A stretch of 64,000 nt of DNA from Streptomyces halstedii (GTDB taxonomy: Bacteria > Actinomycetota > Actinomycetes > Streptomycetales > Streptomycetaceae), in assembly GCA_000720535.1 (NCBI GenBank), contig JOAZ01000008.1, positions 124,001-188,000 of the forward strand, read 5' to 3'. A program made the translations under genes and the position numbers. Below the pieces are notes generated by a model. That model was not told where the DNA came from, made no database searches, and saw nothing but the letters and a program-made list of their open reading frames with translations. Shown piece after piece: positions 18,011 to 26,304 of the stretch. Numbering within the stretch: the first letter of the stretch is position 1; the number at the start of each line of letters is the position of its first letter.

Positions 18011-18937
18011 GTGACTGCCGACACCGTGACCGATGTCTTCGAAGAGCACAGGGCCGTCCTCACCGGGGTCGCCTACCGCATGCTGGGGCGCGTCGCCGAT
18101 GCCGAGGACGTGGTGCAGGACGCCTGGCTGCGCTGGTCCTCGGCGGACCGCGAAGACGTACGGGAGCCGCGCGCCTTTCTCGTACGGGTCACCACCCGGC
18201 TGGCCATCGACCGGCTGCGGCACGTGCGGTCCAGGCATGAGGCGTACGTCGGGCCCTGGCTGCCCGAACCGGTGGTCACCGCGTACGGCCTGTCCGTCCC
18301 GGACACCGTGGAGCATGCCGTGCTGGCCGAATCGGTGTCCCTGGCCGTACTGGTGGTCCTGGAGTCACTGTCCCCGCTGGAACGGGCCGTCTTCGTCCTG
18401 CGTGAGGCGTTCGGATTCCCGTACGCGGAGATCGCCACGACACTCGACCGGTCGGAGGCCGCGGTGCGGCAGCTGGCCGGCCGGGCCAGGCGGCACGTGG
18501 AGGAGCGTAAACCGCGGTACGACGTGGATCCCGCCCTCCGCCGCGACCTCACCGAGCGCTTCCTCGCCGCCGCCTCGGGAGGAGACCTCACGCGGTTGCT
18601 CGCGCTGCTGGCCCCCGACGTGCGGCTGGTCAGTGACAGCGGCGGCAAGTCCAAGGCACCGCGCCGGATCATCGAGAGCGCGGACAAGGTGGGCCGCTTC
18701 CTCTTCGCCGTGGGTCAGGACCGGCCCGAGGGCATGGAGGCCAGGATCGTGGAGCTCAACGGCGGCCCCGCTCTCGTGCTGACCGTCGACGGTAGGGCGG
18801 ACACGGTCTTCCAGGTGGAGGTCGCGAGGGGGGTCGTCCAGGACGCCTACCTCATAAGAAACCCCGACAAGCTGGCCGGTCTCTCGTTCGTCCAGGGGGA
18901 CGTCTCGACAGCCGTGACGTCTGCCTGGCGGGTCTGA
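18011..18937 (+). CDS. ECF RNA polymerase sigma factor, SigJ/ECF41 type with SnoaL-like C-terminal domain
   Basis: A 308-residue protein. Sigma region 2 spans about 8-80 (DVFEEHRAVLTGVAYRML...), a linker carries the WLPEP motif typical of ECF41, region 4 spans about 110-170 and a SnoaL/NTF2-like domain about 185-305. The ECF41 signatures are present: a DSGGK variant of DGGGK near residue 214 and NPDKL near 283. In this family the C-terminal domain acts as a built-in regulator in place of an anti-sigma factor. GTG 18011 is the assumed start, with a weak GGGA upstream. The carboxymuconolactone decarboxylase/oxidoreductase/epimerase gene that usually accompanies ECF41 is not adjacent. Confidence 0.9.
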   Translation: MTADTVTDVFEEHRAVLTGVAYRMLGRVADAEDVVQDAWLRWSSADREDVREPRAFLVRVTTRLAIDRLRHVRSRHEAYVGPWLPEPVVTAYGLSVPDTVEHAVLAESVSLAVLVVLESLSPLERAVFVLREAFGFPYAEIATTLDRSEAAVRQLAGRARRHVEERKPRYDVDPALRRDLTERFLAAASGGDLTRLLALLAPDVRLVSDSGGKSKAPRRIIESADKVGRFLFAVGQDRPEGMEARIVELNGGPALVLTVDGRADTVFQVEVARGVVQDAYLIRNPDKLAGLSFVQGDVSTAVTSAWRV

Positions 18938-18953
18938 CGGACGTTGTCGGGTG

Positions 18954-19949
18954 TCAGGTCTGCCGGGCGTTCGACGCGAGGCGGTCGGCGAGCGCGACGA
19001 CGAGGTCGCGCAGTTCGGCGGGGCGCTCGATGACGAACGGCCGGTCGAGTGAGGCGAGTACCGGTGGCAACCAGTCGAGCCTCTCCGCCCGTAGTTCGAC
19101 GCGCCGCCAACCCTCGGCCGCCGGATCCGCTCCCACCCCGGGCATCACCTCCTCCAGGCTCGCGACACCGGCCGGAAGGCGCGCGCGGATCTGATCGACG
19201 GTCCCGTGAATCCGCAAGGTCACCTCGTAGCGGTACTCGGCCGTGGCGAACCCTGACACCACGCGCTGTGCGGTGTCGAGTCCGGCTGGTACGTCGAACG
19301 TGCCGGGCAGAGTCCTCGCGCCTGCGATGCGATCGAGCCGGAAGGTCCGGTCCTCGTCGATCTCGGGGTCCGTGCCCGTGACGTACCACCGGCCCGCATG
19401 AGCGACGATCCCGTAGGCGTGCAGCGGGCGTTCGCCGCGTCGGCCGTGTCGGTCGGTGTACTTGATCGAGAGCGGCCGCCGGTGACGGACCGCGTCGGCG
19501 ACGGTGAGAAGGACCTCGGCGTCCGGATGCGCGAAGGTGGTGGGCGGAGCCGTGAACGCGAGGGATTCCAGGACCGTGTCGAGCCTGCGGGTGACGCGCT
19601 CGGGCAGCACCCTGCGGATCTTGGCCGCTGCCGTCTCGCCGGCCGTGCCCGCCGTCGTCGTCAGCCCCGAGCGGCGGCCGGCGACCAGGCCGAGCAGGAC
19701 CGCGAGCGCCTCGTCATCGCTGAACATGAGGGGCGGCAAACGGTATCCGGAGCCCAGCCGGTAGCCGCCGTAGCGGCCCCGCACGGCCTCCACCGGCACG
19801 TCGAGGTCGATCAACTGGTCCACATAGCGCCGCACGGTCCGGCCGTCGACGCCGAGCCGGTCGGCCAGCTCGGCCACGGTCCGGATACCGCCCGTCTGCA
19901 GCAGCTCCAAGAGGATCAGCACGCGTCCGGTTGGTCGAGACATGCGCAC
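18954..19949 (-). CDS. YafY-type regulator with WYL domain
   Basis: A 331-residue protein. It has a DeoR-like winged helix at the N terminus (RVLILLELLQTGGIRTVAEL, RLGVDGRTVRRYVDQL), then a WYL domain (about 140-225; AYGIVAHAGRWYVTG) and a C-terminal WCX extension. WYL domains sense small ligands or nucleic acids. It is transcribed divergently from a VOC-family gene, a frequent pairing in Streptomyces that suggests the regulator controls it. MRMSRP and MSRP are both possible starts, two codons apart. It converges on the sigma-factor gene with only 16 bases between stops. Confidence 0.88.
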   Translation of the reverse strand: MRMSRPTGRVLILLELLQTGGIRTVAELADRLGVDGRTVRRYVDQLIDLDVPVEAVRGRYGGYRLGSGYRLPPLMFSDDEALAVLLGLVAGRRSGLTTTAGTAGETAAAKIRRVLPERVTRRLDTVLESLAFTAPPTTFAHPDAEVLLTVADAVRHRRPLSIKYTDRHGRRGERPLHAYGIVAHAGRWYVTGTDPEIDEDRTFRLDRIAGARTLPGTFDVPAGLDTAQRVVSGFATAEYRYEVTLRIHGTVDQIRARLPAGVASLEEVMPGVGADPAAEGWRRVELRAERLDWLPPVLASLDRPFVIERPAELRDLVVALADRLASNARQT

Positions 19950-20035
19950 AGCCTAACGCGCATACCGGACCGATTCTGTCCACTATATGTCCTAGCCTGC
20001 GAACTGCAGTGGTTCCGCCAACCTGGGAGAACACC

Positions 20036-20434
20036 ATGGACCTCGTCTCGATCCGCATCATCACCAGCGACGTCGCACGCCTCGTCGCCTTCTACGAGCG
20101 GGCCACAGGGGTGCCGGCGACCTGGGCCACCGAGGACTTCGCCGAACTCGACACCGGCGGCGGCACCCTCGCGATCGCCGGTACCCGCACCGTTCCCCTG
20201 TTCGCCCCGGGTTCCGCCCGCCCCGCGGACAACCACAGTGTGATCATCGAGTTCCTCGTCGACGACGTGGACCGGGTGCACGGGAATCTGACCGGATTCG
20301 TGTCCGACTTCGTCAACGAACCCACCACGATGCCCTGGGGCAACCGGTCGCTGCTCTTCCGTGACCCCGATGGCAACCTCGTCAACTTCTTCACCCCGGT
20401 CACGCCGGCCGCCATCCAGAAGTTCGCCCGTTGA
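20036..20434 (+). CDS. VOC family protein (glyoxalase/bleomycin-resistance fold)
   Basis: A 132-residue VOC protein with the paired beta-alpha-beta-beta-beta modules: MDLVSIRIITSDVARLVAFY at the N terminus and the closing RSLLFRDPDGNLVNFFTP with the usual metal-ligand-like glutamate region. Members bind or convert small electrophilic or aromatic compounds; without the full ligand set the reaction cannot be assigned. ATG 20036 follows GGGAGAACACC. It is likely regulated by the divergent WYL protein, as its promoter lies in the shared gap 19950-20035. Confidence 0.82.
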   Translation: MDLVSIRIITSDVARLVAFYERATGVPATWATEDFAELDTGGGTLAIAGTRTVPLFAPGSARPADNHSVIIEFLVDDVDRVHGNLTGFVSDFVNEPTTMPWGNRSLLFRDPDGNLVNFFTPVTPAAIQKFAR

Positions 20435-20550
20435 CGCGCGCCGGACGCGGTCGCCCGTGCGGGGGTTGCGACGCACCGGGCCACCGGACCGCGAACGTCC
20501 TGTGAACGCTTTGCGGCACATGGTGGTTTCGCTCCGTCACCGGGAGAGGA

Positions 20551-20564
20551 TTGGTCTTGACCAA
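20551..20564. promoter_or_regulatory. DasR/HutC-like palindromic operator
   Basis: TTGGTCTTGACCAA is a perfect 6+2+6 palindrome and closely resembles the dre element recognised by DasR (consensus centre TGGTCTAGACCA). It lies about 95 bases upstream of a GntR/UTRA gene. A second, looser dyad (AAGGTC 20581-20586 / GACCTT 20603-20608) and an AT-rich stretch (TTTAATAAATAAC, 20607-20619) that may hold the promoter lie between it and the gene. It could serve autoregulation or DasR control. Confidence 0.6.
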
Positions 20565-20657
20565 GGTGGTGGGCAGCCCTAAGGTCGTCACGTTAAGACA
20601 AGGACCTTTAATAAATAACGTCGCGGAACAAGGCGTCGGGTGATTGCGGAGGACAGG

Positions 20658-21434
20658 GTGGGGACCACGCAGCTGGAAGCCGTGCAGGAGCCGAAGTACT
20701 GGCATCTCAAGACCGTGCTCGGTGAGGCGCTCGACTCGGACTTCGCGGTGGGCGAGATTCTGCCCAACGAGCGTGAACTGGCGGCGCGTTTCGGTGTCGC
20801 CAGGGCCACGCTGCGGCAGGCTCTGGAGCAGTTGGAGCTGGAAGGCCGACTGCAGCGGCGCCGAGGCGTGGGTACGACCGTCGCCCCTCCGCGGGTCAGG
20901 GTCGCCGTCGCCGGTGTACAGCAGGACTGGGCGGACGGCGGCGGCACGGGGGAGACGTGGCAGCCCGTCGACTGCACCACCGCGACCGCGCCGGGGTCGG
21001 TCGCCGCCCTTCTTGACATCGTTGCCGACGCCCCCGTGCACGTGGTGCGGCGCATCCGCCTCACCCATGGGCAGGCCGTCGCGGCGGAACTCCTGTACGT
21101 CCCGACATCGTCCGTGCCTGAGCTCTCCGCGATCGAGGTGCCGTCCGGACCCGCCCGGGCCCGGAGTGTCCTGCGCGAGCTGCACCGCCTGGGACTGGAC
21201 GGCCAGGACCGCTCCGTCGAGCTCGGATCGGCCCGCGCGGACGACGCCAAGGAGCTGGACCGGCTCCCGGGCGCACCCGTCCTCGTGGTCACGACGCGCT
21301 ACCTCGCCGCCTCCGGCACCGTGGCCGTGTCCGTGGCGACCTACCGCGCGGACACGTGCCGCCTCACCTTCGGTGACTCCGGGACACTGGAGATCAGCCA
21401 CGAGGACGAGGCGCAGACACGCCAGGCCTCCTGA
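20658..21434 (+). CDS. GntR family regulator, HutC/UTRA subfamily
   Basis: A 258-residue protein. An N-terminal GntR winged helix (about 15-80; LPNERELAARFGVARATLRQ) is followed by a UTRA ligand-binding domain (about 95-245). GTG 20658 is chosen because GGAGGA lies at 20648-20653; the slightly earlier GTG 20640 lacks a site. HutC/UTRA regulators sense sugar phosphates, urocanate or similar effectors. It resembles DasR only at subfamily level; the sequence itself is different. The DasR-like palindrome upstream suggests autoregulation or cross-regulation in amino-sugar metabolism, and the convergent neighbour is a ROK (NagC-like) regulator. Confidence 0.86.
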   Translation: MGTTQLEAVQEPKYWHLKTVLGEALDSDFAVGEILPNERELAARFGVARATLRQALEQLELEGRLQRRRGVGTTVAPPRVRVAVAGVQQDWADGGGTGETWQPVDCTTATAPGSVAALLDIVADAPVHVVRRIRLTHGQAVAAELLYVPTSSVPELSAIEVPSGPARARSVLRELHRLGLDGQDRSVELGSARADDAKELDRLPGAPVLVVTTRYLAASGTVAVSVATYRADTCRLTFGDSGTLEISHEDEAQTRQAS

Positions 21435-21560
21435 CAGCACGACACCGAGGCCCCGTTCATCCACGGGCGCCGAGGCGCGTCCCCGGCGCCGAGCTTACGT
21501 TCGCATGAGGCCGAGCTCCCGCCCACGGCGTCCCGCGCTCCCGCACCGTGCCACCCCTTC

Positions 21561-21585
21561 GGCCCGCCGCACTCAGCGGCGGGCC
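21561..21585. terminator. Bidirectional hairpin terminator overlapping the ROK stop codon
   Basis: GGCCCGCCGC (21561-21570), loop ACTCA, GCGGCGGGCC (21576-21585): a perfect 10-bp stem between the convergent GntR and ROK genes. Its right arm lies within the last codons of the ROK gene, whose stop is in the loop. Confidence 0.65.
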
Positions 21586-22730
21586 GTCACTGTTCGCTCC
21601 ACCGCGAACAACTGCTCCTCGACGTGGTCCAGAGCCAGCCGCAGGGCACCCGTCGCCACGGCCGCCTCACCCAGGAGCGAGAGGGCCACCCGGGGCGGGC
21701 GGAGGCAGTACCGTGCCAGCTCGTCGCGCAGCGGGTCCAGCACCCCGTCGAGCCCGGCGGCCCAGCCGCCCACCACCACCAGTTCGGGATCGAGCGCCAG
21801 CGCGAGAGCCGCGACGTCGTGCACCAGCCGCTGGATGAACCGCTCGACGGCCGCCTGCGCGCCCTTGTCACCGTGCCGCGCCTTGGCGAACACCGCGGCG
21901 ACGGCGTGCTCGTCCAGCGGGTCCAGCGGAGTGTCCGTGGTGGACAGCAGGTGTTCGGGTGTGACATCACGGCCCAGCAGGTGCAGCGCCCCGATCTCAC
22001 CCGCCGCACCGCCGAACCCCCGGTGCAGTCGGCCCCCGATCAGCGAACCGGCCCCCGGGCTCAAGCCCGCCAGGACGAACACGATGTCGTCGGACTCGGT
22101 GGCGGCACCCTTCCAGTGTTCGGCGACCGCGGCCGCGTTGGCGTCGTTCTCGACGAGCACCGGGCACCGGAACGAACGGCGCAGCCGCTCACCGAGCGGG
22201 AGGCCCGTCCAGTCCGGAAGCGCCGTCCCGAGGCGCACGGTCCCGTCCGCCTCGACGATTCCCGGGCTGCCCACCCCGACCGCGCGCAGGCTGCTGCGCG
22301 CGACCCCGGTGCGCCGCAGCACATCGGCGATCACCGCTCTGACCTGGTCGAGCCTGTCGTCCGCGCAGGCGGTCTCGCAGACTTCCCGGGATCCCGCACC
22401 GATGATCCGGCCGTCCAGACCGGACAACAGGGCGGAGACCCGGTGTGAGCCGATCTCGACGCCCAGCAGATACCCGGCCTCCGCACGGAACCTGAACCGC
22501 CGGGCAGGACGGCCCTGCCGCCGGGCCGCGCCGTCCTCGGGTACGGCCTCGACGACGAGGCCCGCCTCGAAGAGTCCTTCGACCACGCCTTCGACGGTGG
22601 GACGGGAGAGTCCGGTGATGCGCGTCAAGTCCGTGAGAGTCGGTGAATGAGCCCCTCGCAGGGCATGCAGTACCACCGCGGAATTGATCCGCCGCAGCAG
22701 AGACGGGTCCCCACCGGTCAGCCGGCCCAC
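21573..22730 (-). CDS. ROK family transcriptional regulator
   Basis: A 385-residue NagC/Mlc-type protein. A winged helix lies at about 10-75 (RINSAVVLHALRGAHSPTLT; LSRPTVEGVVEGLFEAGLV), followed by the ROK fold with LLGVEIGSHRVSALL, GVGSPGIVEADG, ENDANAAAVAEH and GGAAGEIGALHL. The cysteine-rich zinc motif of sugar-kinase ROK proteins is missing, so it is probably a sugar-responsive repressor, not a kinase. No transporter or sugar-metabolic gene is adjacent; the convergent neighbour is a GntR/UTRA regulator. Confidence 0.87.
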   Translation of the reverse strand: MGRLTGGDPSLLRRINSAVVLHALRGAHSPTLTDLTRITGLSRPTVEGVVEGLFEAGLVVEAVPEDGAARRQGRPARRFRFRAEAGYLLGVEIGSHRVSALLSGLDGRIIGAGSREVCETACADDRLDQVRAVIADVLRRTGVARSSLRAVGVGSPGIVEADGTVRLGTALPDWTGLPLGERLRRSFRCPVLVENDANAAAVAEHWKGAATESDDIVFVLAGLSPGAGSLIGGRLHRGFGGAAGEIGALHLLGRDVTPEHLLSTTDTPLDPLDEHAVAAVFAKARHGDKGAQAAVERFIQRLVHDVAALALALDPELVVVGGWAAGLDGVLDPLRDELARYCLRPPRVALSLLGEAAVATGALRLALDHVEEQLFAVERTVTARR

Positions 22731-23430
22731 CGTGTGTCCTCCCAGGTCGCGCGCGTGTCTGCGGATCGTACTCGTTGCCCAGGCCTAGGGCGACAGACCC
22801 CCGAAGCCGGTACCGAGAGGTGACCTTCGCCGCCGTCGCGAAAGATCCGGAACCGCCCCGCGCGGGCGGCCGACGGCTATGCGCGAGTGCCGCCGGCCGG
22901 CCGCCGCTACGGACCCCTGGGGGCACCCTGTGCGGCTGTCCGGGCCGGCCTGTGCGGTGCGGTGCGGGTACGTACGTGCCGGGCCGGGAGCTGCGGCCCG
23001 GCTGGTGCCGGGACCGCGGCGGACCGGACCGGATGGGACCGGACCGGACCGGATGGGACCGGACCGGATGGGACCGGACCGGATGGGACCGACCGGACCG
23101 GAGCGGCGAGGCGGCACTGGAAGACGCGGGCAGAGCCGCCCGGGGTCGGTCGTGAGGGCGGTCCCGGAGTGAGCGCGCGTGGTGGCCTGAGCGGCGAGGC
23201 GCTGCCGAAGCCCTCACGCAGGCCCAGTGGTACGGATGCGGAGGCACATGCCTGTGAGGCGATGACGCGCGCCACAGCCGCCGGATACACGGGCCAGGCG
23301 GAAAGCACGGGCGGGAGCCCCAGGGGCAAGGCACGGGGGTAACACGGGGGTAAGGGGAGGCGCACCGGTCCGCCAGGCCGAGAGCGGGCCGGTGGTGCGG
23401 CAGACGCTGACCGAAGCGGGCGACTCCGAG
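22731..23430. other. 700-base non-coding region with tandem repeats
   Basis: This lies between the ROK gene start (left) and the end of the response-regulator gene (right). The promoter of the ROK gene should be near 22735-22790. The middle carries the repeat array at 23021-23100. Open frames on both strands are composed of Pro/Arg/Gly/Ser runs that follow the repeats and are not credible genes. I found nothing RNA-gene-like. Confidence 0.5.
23021..23100. repeat. 15/20-bp composite tandem repeat
   Basis: GGACCGGACCGGATGGGACC is repeated exactly at 23021-23040 and 23041-23060, then the 15-bp core GGACCGGATGGGACC at 23061-23075 and 23076-23090, followed by GACCGGACCGG. Units differ by one GGACC pentamer, so the array grew by slippage of GGACC. 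There are no spacers and no coding potential. Confidence 0.85.
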
Positions 23431-24081
23431 TCAGCCGGGTGACACGAAGCCCGACTCGTAGGCCGCGATCACCGCCTGGGTGCGGTCCCTGGCCCCCAGC
23501 TTCGCCAGCACCGCGCTCACGTGAGTCTTGACCGTCTCCGCCCCGACGACGAGCTCGGCGGCGATCTCCGCGTTGGACAGCCCGCGTGCCATCAGCCGGA
23601 GGACCGCGGACTCCCGGTCGGTGAGCGCCGCGCGCTCCATCGCGGCCCTGGCCTTGCTGGTGCCGTACTCGGCGGCGAGTTGTCGTACTGCGGCGGGGAA
23701 CAGCAGTGACTCTCCCTCCGCCACCAACCGCACCGCGTGGACGATTTCGGCGGGCCGGGCCCGCTTGAGCAGGAATCCGTCGGCCCCGGCCCGCAGTGCC
23801 TCGTACACGTACTCGTCGTTCTCGAACGTGGTCACGACCAGGATCTTCGGAGGCCGGGGCACGGCACGCAGCACCGCCCGGGTCGCTTCTATCCCGTCCA
23901 TCAACGGCATCCGCACATCCATCGCGATGACATCCGGGGCCAGTTGGCGGACAAGGGGAATCACCGCCGCGCCGTCGGAGGCTTCGCCGACCACATGGAT
24001 ATCGTGCTGGGCCTCCAGAACCGCACGTAGCCCCGCGCGCACCAGAGGCTCGTCGTCGACCAGGAGAACGGATACCGCCAT
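23431..24081 (-). CDS. NarL/LuxR-type response regulator
   Basis: A 216-residue two-domain response regulator. The receiver domain (1-120) has VDDEP acidic residues, the phosphoacceptor D55 in AMDVRMP, and the conserved Thr and Lys in VVTTFEN and FLLKRA. The LuxR HTH (about 150-210) includes LTDRESAVLRLMARGLSNAE. The sensor kinase gene lies four bases upstream on the same strand, so the two form a pair. The divergent ABC exporter is the likely target. Confidence 0.93.
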   Translation of the reverse strand: MAVSVLLVDDEPLVRAGLRAVLEAQHDIHVVGEASDGAAVIPLVRQLAPDVIAMDVRMPLMDGIEATRAVLRAVPRPPKILVVTTFENDEYVYEALRAGADGFLLKRARPAEIVHAVRLVAEGESLLFPAAVRQLAAEYGTSKARAAMERAALTDRESAVLRLMARGLSNAEIAAELVVGAETVKTHVSAVLAKLGARDRTQAVIAAYESGFVSPG

Positions 24082-24085
24082 CCGG

Positions 24086-25267
24086 TCAGGGTATGCGGTC
24101 GAGCGGAAGGCTCACACGCACCATCCAGTTCCTCCCGTAGCGACCTGCCTTGGCGCTTCCCCCCAGCAGGGCGGCCCGCTCACGTATGCCGCGCAGGCCA
24201 CTTCCGGACCCCGGTCCACGCACCGACTGAGAAAGGGGGTTGACGACCTCCAGCTCCAGCCGACCGTCCGCGACGCCGATTCTCACCCGTACGGGGACGG
24301 AGCCGGCATGACGCAGCACGTTGGTCAGGGACTCCTGGAGGATGCGATACCCCTCGCGGGAGACCGGGCGGGGAACCAGCGTCAGCGGGCCGGACACCTC
24401 GGCGTCGATCACGGCGCCTGAGTCGCGGGCCGAGTCCAGCAACCGGTCGGCCTCGGCCAGCGTCGGGCGGCTCGACACGGAAGATTCCGATTCCCGCAGT
24501 ACCCGTAAGACCCGTTCAAGATCGTCCAGCGCGTGGCGGCCCGTCTCCTCGATGGCCGCCAACGCCCGCGCGGTGAAGACCGGGTCGTTCGCCGTACGGG
24601 CGGCTCCGGCCTGCACCACCGCGATCGTGAGCGCGTGCCCGATCGAGTCATGGAGCTCGCGCGCGATGCGGTTGCGCTCAAGAAGCTGCTCCGTGCGTAC
24701 CTCCAGCGCGGTCATCCGTTCCATCGGTGACGGGCCGAGCAACTGACGGGCGGCAGCGGTCACGAGGTTCCCGCACACCACGACGACCCCGAGCAGCAGG
24801 ACGAGTGGTACGGGTGCGAGCAGAGCGCACCACCAGCCTGCCTCGATGCCCCGGGCCAGCCACTGGTCGCCGCTCTCCGAACCGAGCGAGGCCCGGACGA
24901 GAACGACAGCGGTCGCGGAGAGGCTGACTGTGGCGAAGCCCGCCACCGCGGCGAGCAGCAACCGCACCTCCAGCCAGGCCACCGTGCGCCAGCGGTCCCA
25001 CCATGTCGCGGAAGACGCGGTGGCGATCGCGGCTTCCGGGTGCCCGCGCTCCCCGGGCGTGAGGAGGTACTGCGCCTGGACCCCCTCGGCGAGTCTCATC
25101 GCGGGAACCAGACCGGCGGGCACGGCGAAGAGAAGAGGCATCCACGGTGTGTCCATGGAGATGAACAGCCACACACTGACGCCCGCGCCCGGAACGAGCA
25201 GATGGAGCCAGCGACTGTACGTGGCCGAGAGGGCCAGCGGTCGGAGGAAGCGGCGCATGCCGGCCAT
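24086..25267 (-). CDS. Sensor histidine kinase (HisKA_3 type)
   Basis: A 393-residue membrane kinase. Hydrophobic segments lie near 15-55 and 105-165, followed by the HisKA_3 dimerisation box ARELHDSIGHALTI with the phosphorylated histidine near 207. A short HATPase domain follows (about 290-390) with LQESLTNVLRHAG (N box) and GSGLRGIRERAALLGG (G box). This matches DesK/NarX-like kinases with NarL-type partners. The start at 25267 (MAGMRRFLRPL) is the most likely; MRRFL at 25258 is possible. It is cotranscribed with the response regulator (4-base gap). Confidence 0.9.
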   Translation of the reverse strand: MAGMRRFLRPLALSATYSRWLHLLVPGAGVSVWLFISMDTPWMPLLFAVPAGLVPAMRLAEGVQAQYLLTPGERGHPEAAIATASSATWWDRWRTVAWLEVRLLLAAVAGFATVSLSATAVVLVRASLGSESGDQWLARGIEAGWWCALLAPVPLVLLLGVVVVCGNLVTAAARQLLGPSPMERMTALEVRTEQLLERNRIARELHDSIGHALTIAVVQAGAARTANDPVFTARALAAIEETGRHALDDLERVLRVLRESESSVSSRPTLAEADRLLDSARDSGAVIDAEVSGPLTLVPRPVSREGYRILQESLTNVLRHAGSVPVRVRIGVADGRLELEVVNPLSQSVRGPGSGSGLRGIRERAALLGGSAKAGRYGRNWMVRVSLPLDRIP

Positions 25268-25293
25268 CGTGCCAGCGAGGCGGCACCGAGCGG

Positions 25294-25330
25294 CTCCCCC
25301 GAGCGGGGGAGACGATCCCCTCCGGTGGGG
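25294..25330. promoter_or_regulatory. Dyad repeats in the kinase/ABC divergent promoter
   Basis: CTCCCCC-GAGC-GGGGGAG (25294-25311) is a perfect palindrome. A second, looser dyad, CCCCTCCGGTGGGG (25317-25330), follows six bases on. The 100-base gap between the divergent kinase and ABC-transporter genes holds both promoters, so the paired dyads are candidate binding sites for the response regulator. Confidence 0.45.
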
Positions 25331-25367
25331 GAGGCCGCGAGCGGGGCCGGGCAGCCAGGCTGCACTC

Positions 25368-26300
25368 ATGAACAGCATCGAAGTTCACGGACTCACCAAG
25401 GACTACGGGGCGACCCGCGCCGTGGACCACCTCGACTTCAGTGTGCGCCCCGGCCGCGTGACGGGCTTTCTCGGCCCCAACGGAGCCGGAAAGTCGACCA
25501 CCATGCGTCTCGTTCTCGGGCTGGACAGGCCCACCTCCGGCACGGCCACGATCGGAGGGCGGGCCTACACCCGCCTCGGCAAGCCCTTGCACAGCGTCGG
25601 CGCACTGCTCGACGCACAGGCGGCGCACGGTTCGAGGACCGCGCGCAACCACCTGGCGGCGCTGGCCACGAGTAACGGCATAGGCCGAAGCAGAGTGGAG
25701 GAGATGCTCGAAGAATCGGGCCTGGGAACGGTCGGCGGCCGGCGTATCAGGACCTTCTCCCTCGGCATGCGCCAGCGGCTCGGCATCGCCGCCGCCCTGC
25801 TCGGTGATCCGGGCGTCGTGATGCTGGACGAGCCGTCCAACGGGCTGGATCCCGAAGGCATCGTCTGGATCCGAGAGCTGATGCGGAGGCTGGCCAGGGA
25901 GGGTCGCGCCGTTCTGGTCTCCAGCCATCTGATGAGCGAGACCTCCTCCTTCGCCGACCATCTCGTCGTCCTCGGAAAGGGACGGCTGCTCGTCGATCTG
26001 CCGATGGAGGATTTCCTCGATTCACGAAGCGGCCCCGGTGTCCGCCTCCGTACCACCGAACCCGCCCGGCTACGGAAAGCGTTGATCCGCCGGGGACACG
26101 CGCCGGTACAGGGCGATGACGGGTGCTGGACGGTCGCCGGAGTCGGAGCTGAAGAAGTCGGCCCCCTGGCGGCCTCCGAAGGGATCCCCCTGCTCGAACT
26201 CATGGACCTGAAACCGACTCTGGAACAGGCCTATCTCGCCCTCACCGCGAACGAGACCCAGTTCGCCGCTCATGCTTCCACGACACCTGAGAAGGACTGA
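25368..26300 (+). CDS. ABC transporter ATP-binding protein
   Basis: A 310-residue nucleotide-binding subunit of the drug-export (CcmA/DrrA) group. It has Walker A GPNGAGKST near residue 38, signature FSLGMRQRLG near 130, Walker B VVMLDEPSNGLDPEG near 155, and the switch histidine in VSSHLMSE. A C-terminal extension of about 90 residues is typical of DrrA-like subunits. ATG 25368 begins MNSIEVHGLTKDYG. The permease gene starts four bases after the stop. The divergent two-component system probably controls the exporter in response to an envelope-active compound. Confidence 0.92.
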   Translation: MNSIEVHGLTKDYGATRAVDHLDFSVRPGRVTGFLGPNGAGKSTTMRLVLGLDRPTSGTATIGGRAYTRLGKPLHSVGALLDAQAAHGSRTARNHLAALATSNGIGRSRVEEMLEESGLGTVGGRRIRTFSLGMRQRLGIAAALLGDPGVVMLDEPSNGLDPEGIVWIRELMRRLAREGRAVLVSSHLMSETSSFADHLVVLGKGRLLVDLPMEDFLDSRSGPGVRLRTTEPARLRKALIRRGHAPVQGDDGCWTVAGVGAEEVGPLAASEGIPLLELMDLKPTLEQAYLALTANETQFAAHASTTPEKD

Positions 26301-26304
26301 CCAC

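Noticed and set aside
20658..21434. Identification of the GntR gene as dasR itself
   Set aside because: Despite the DasR-like palindrome upstream, the protein sequence differs from DasR; it is a separate HutC/UTRA member.
23021..23100. Possible CRISPR array
   Set aside because: The repeat units are directly contiguous with no unique spacers, and no cas genes are present.
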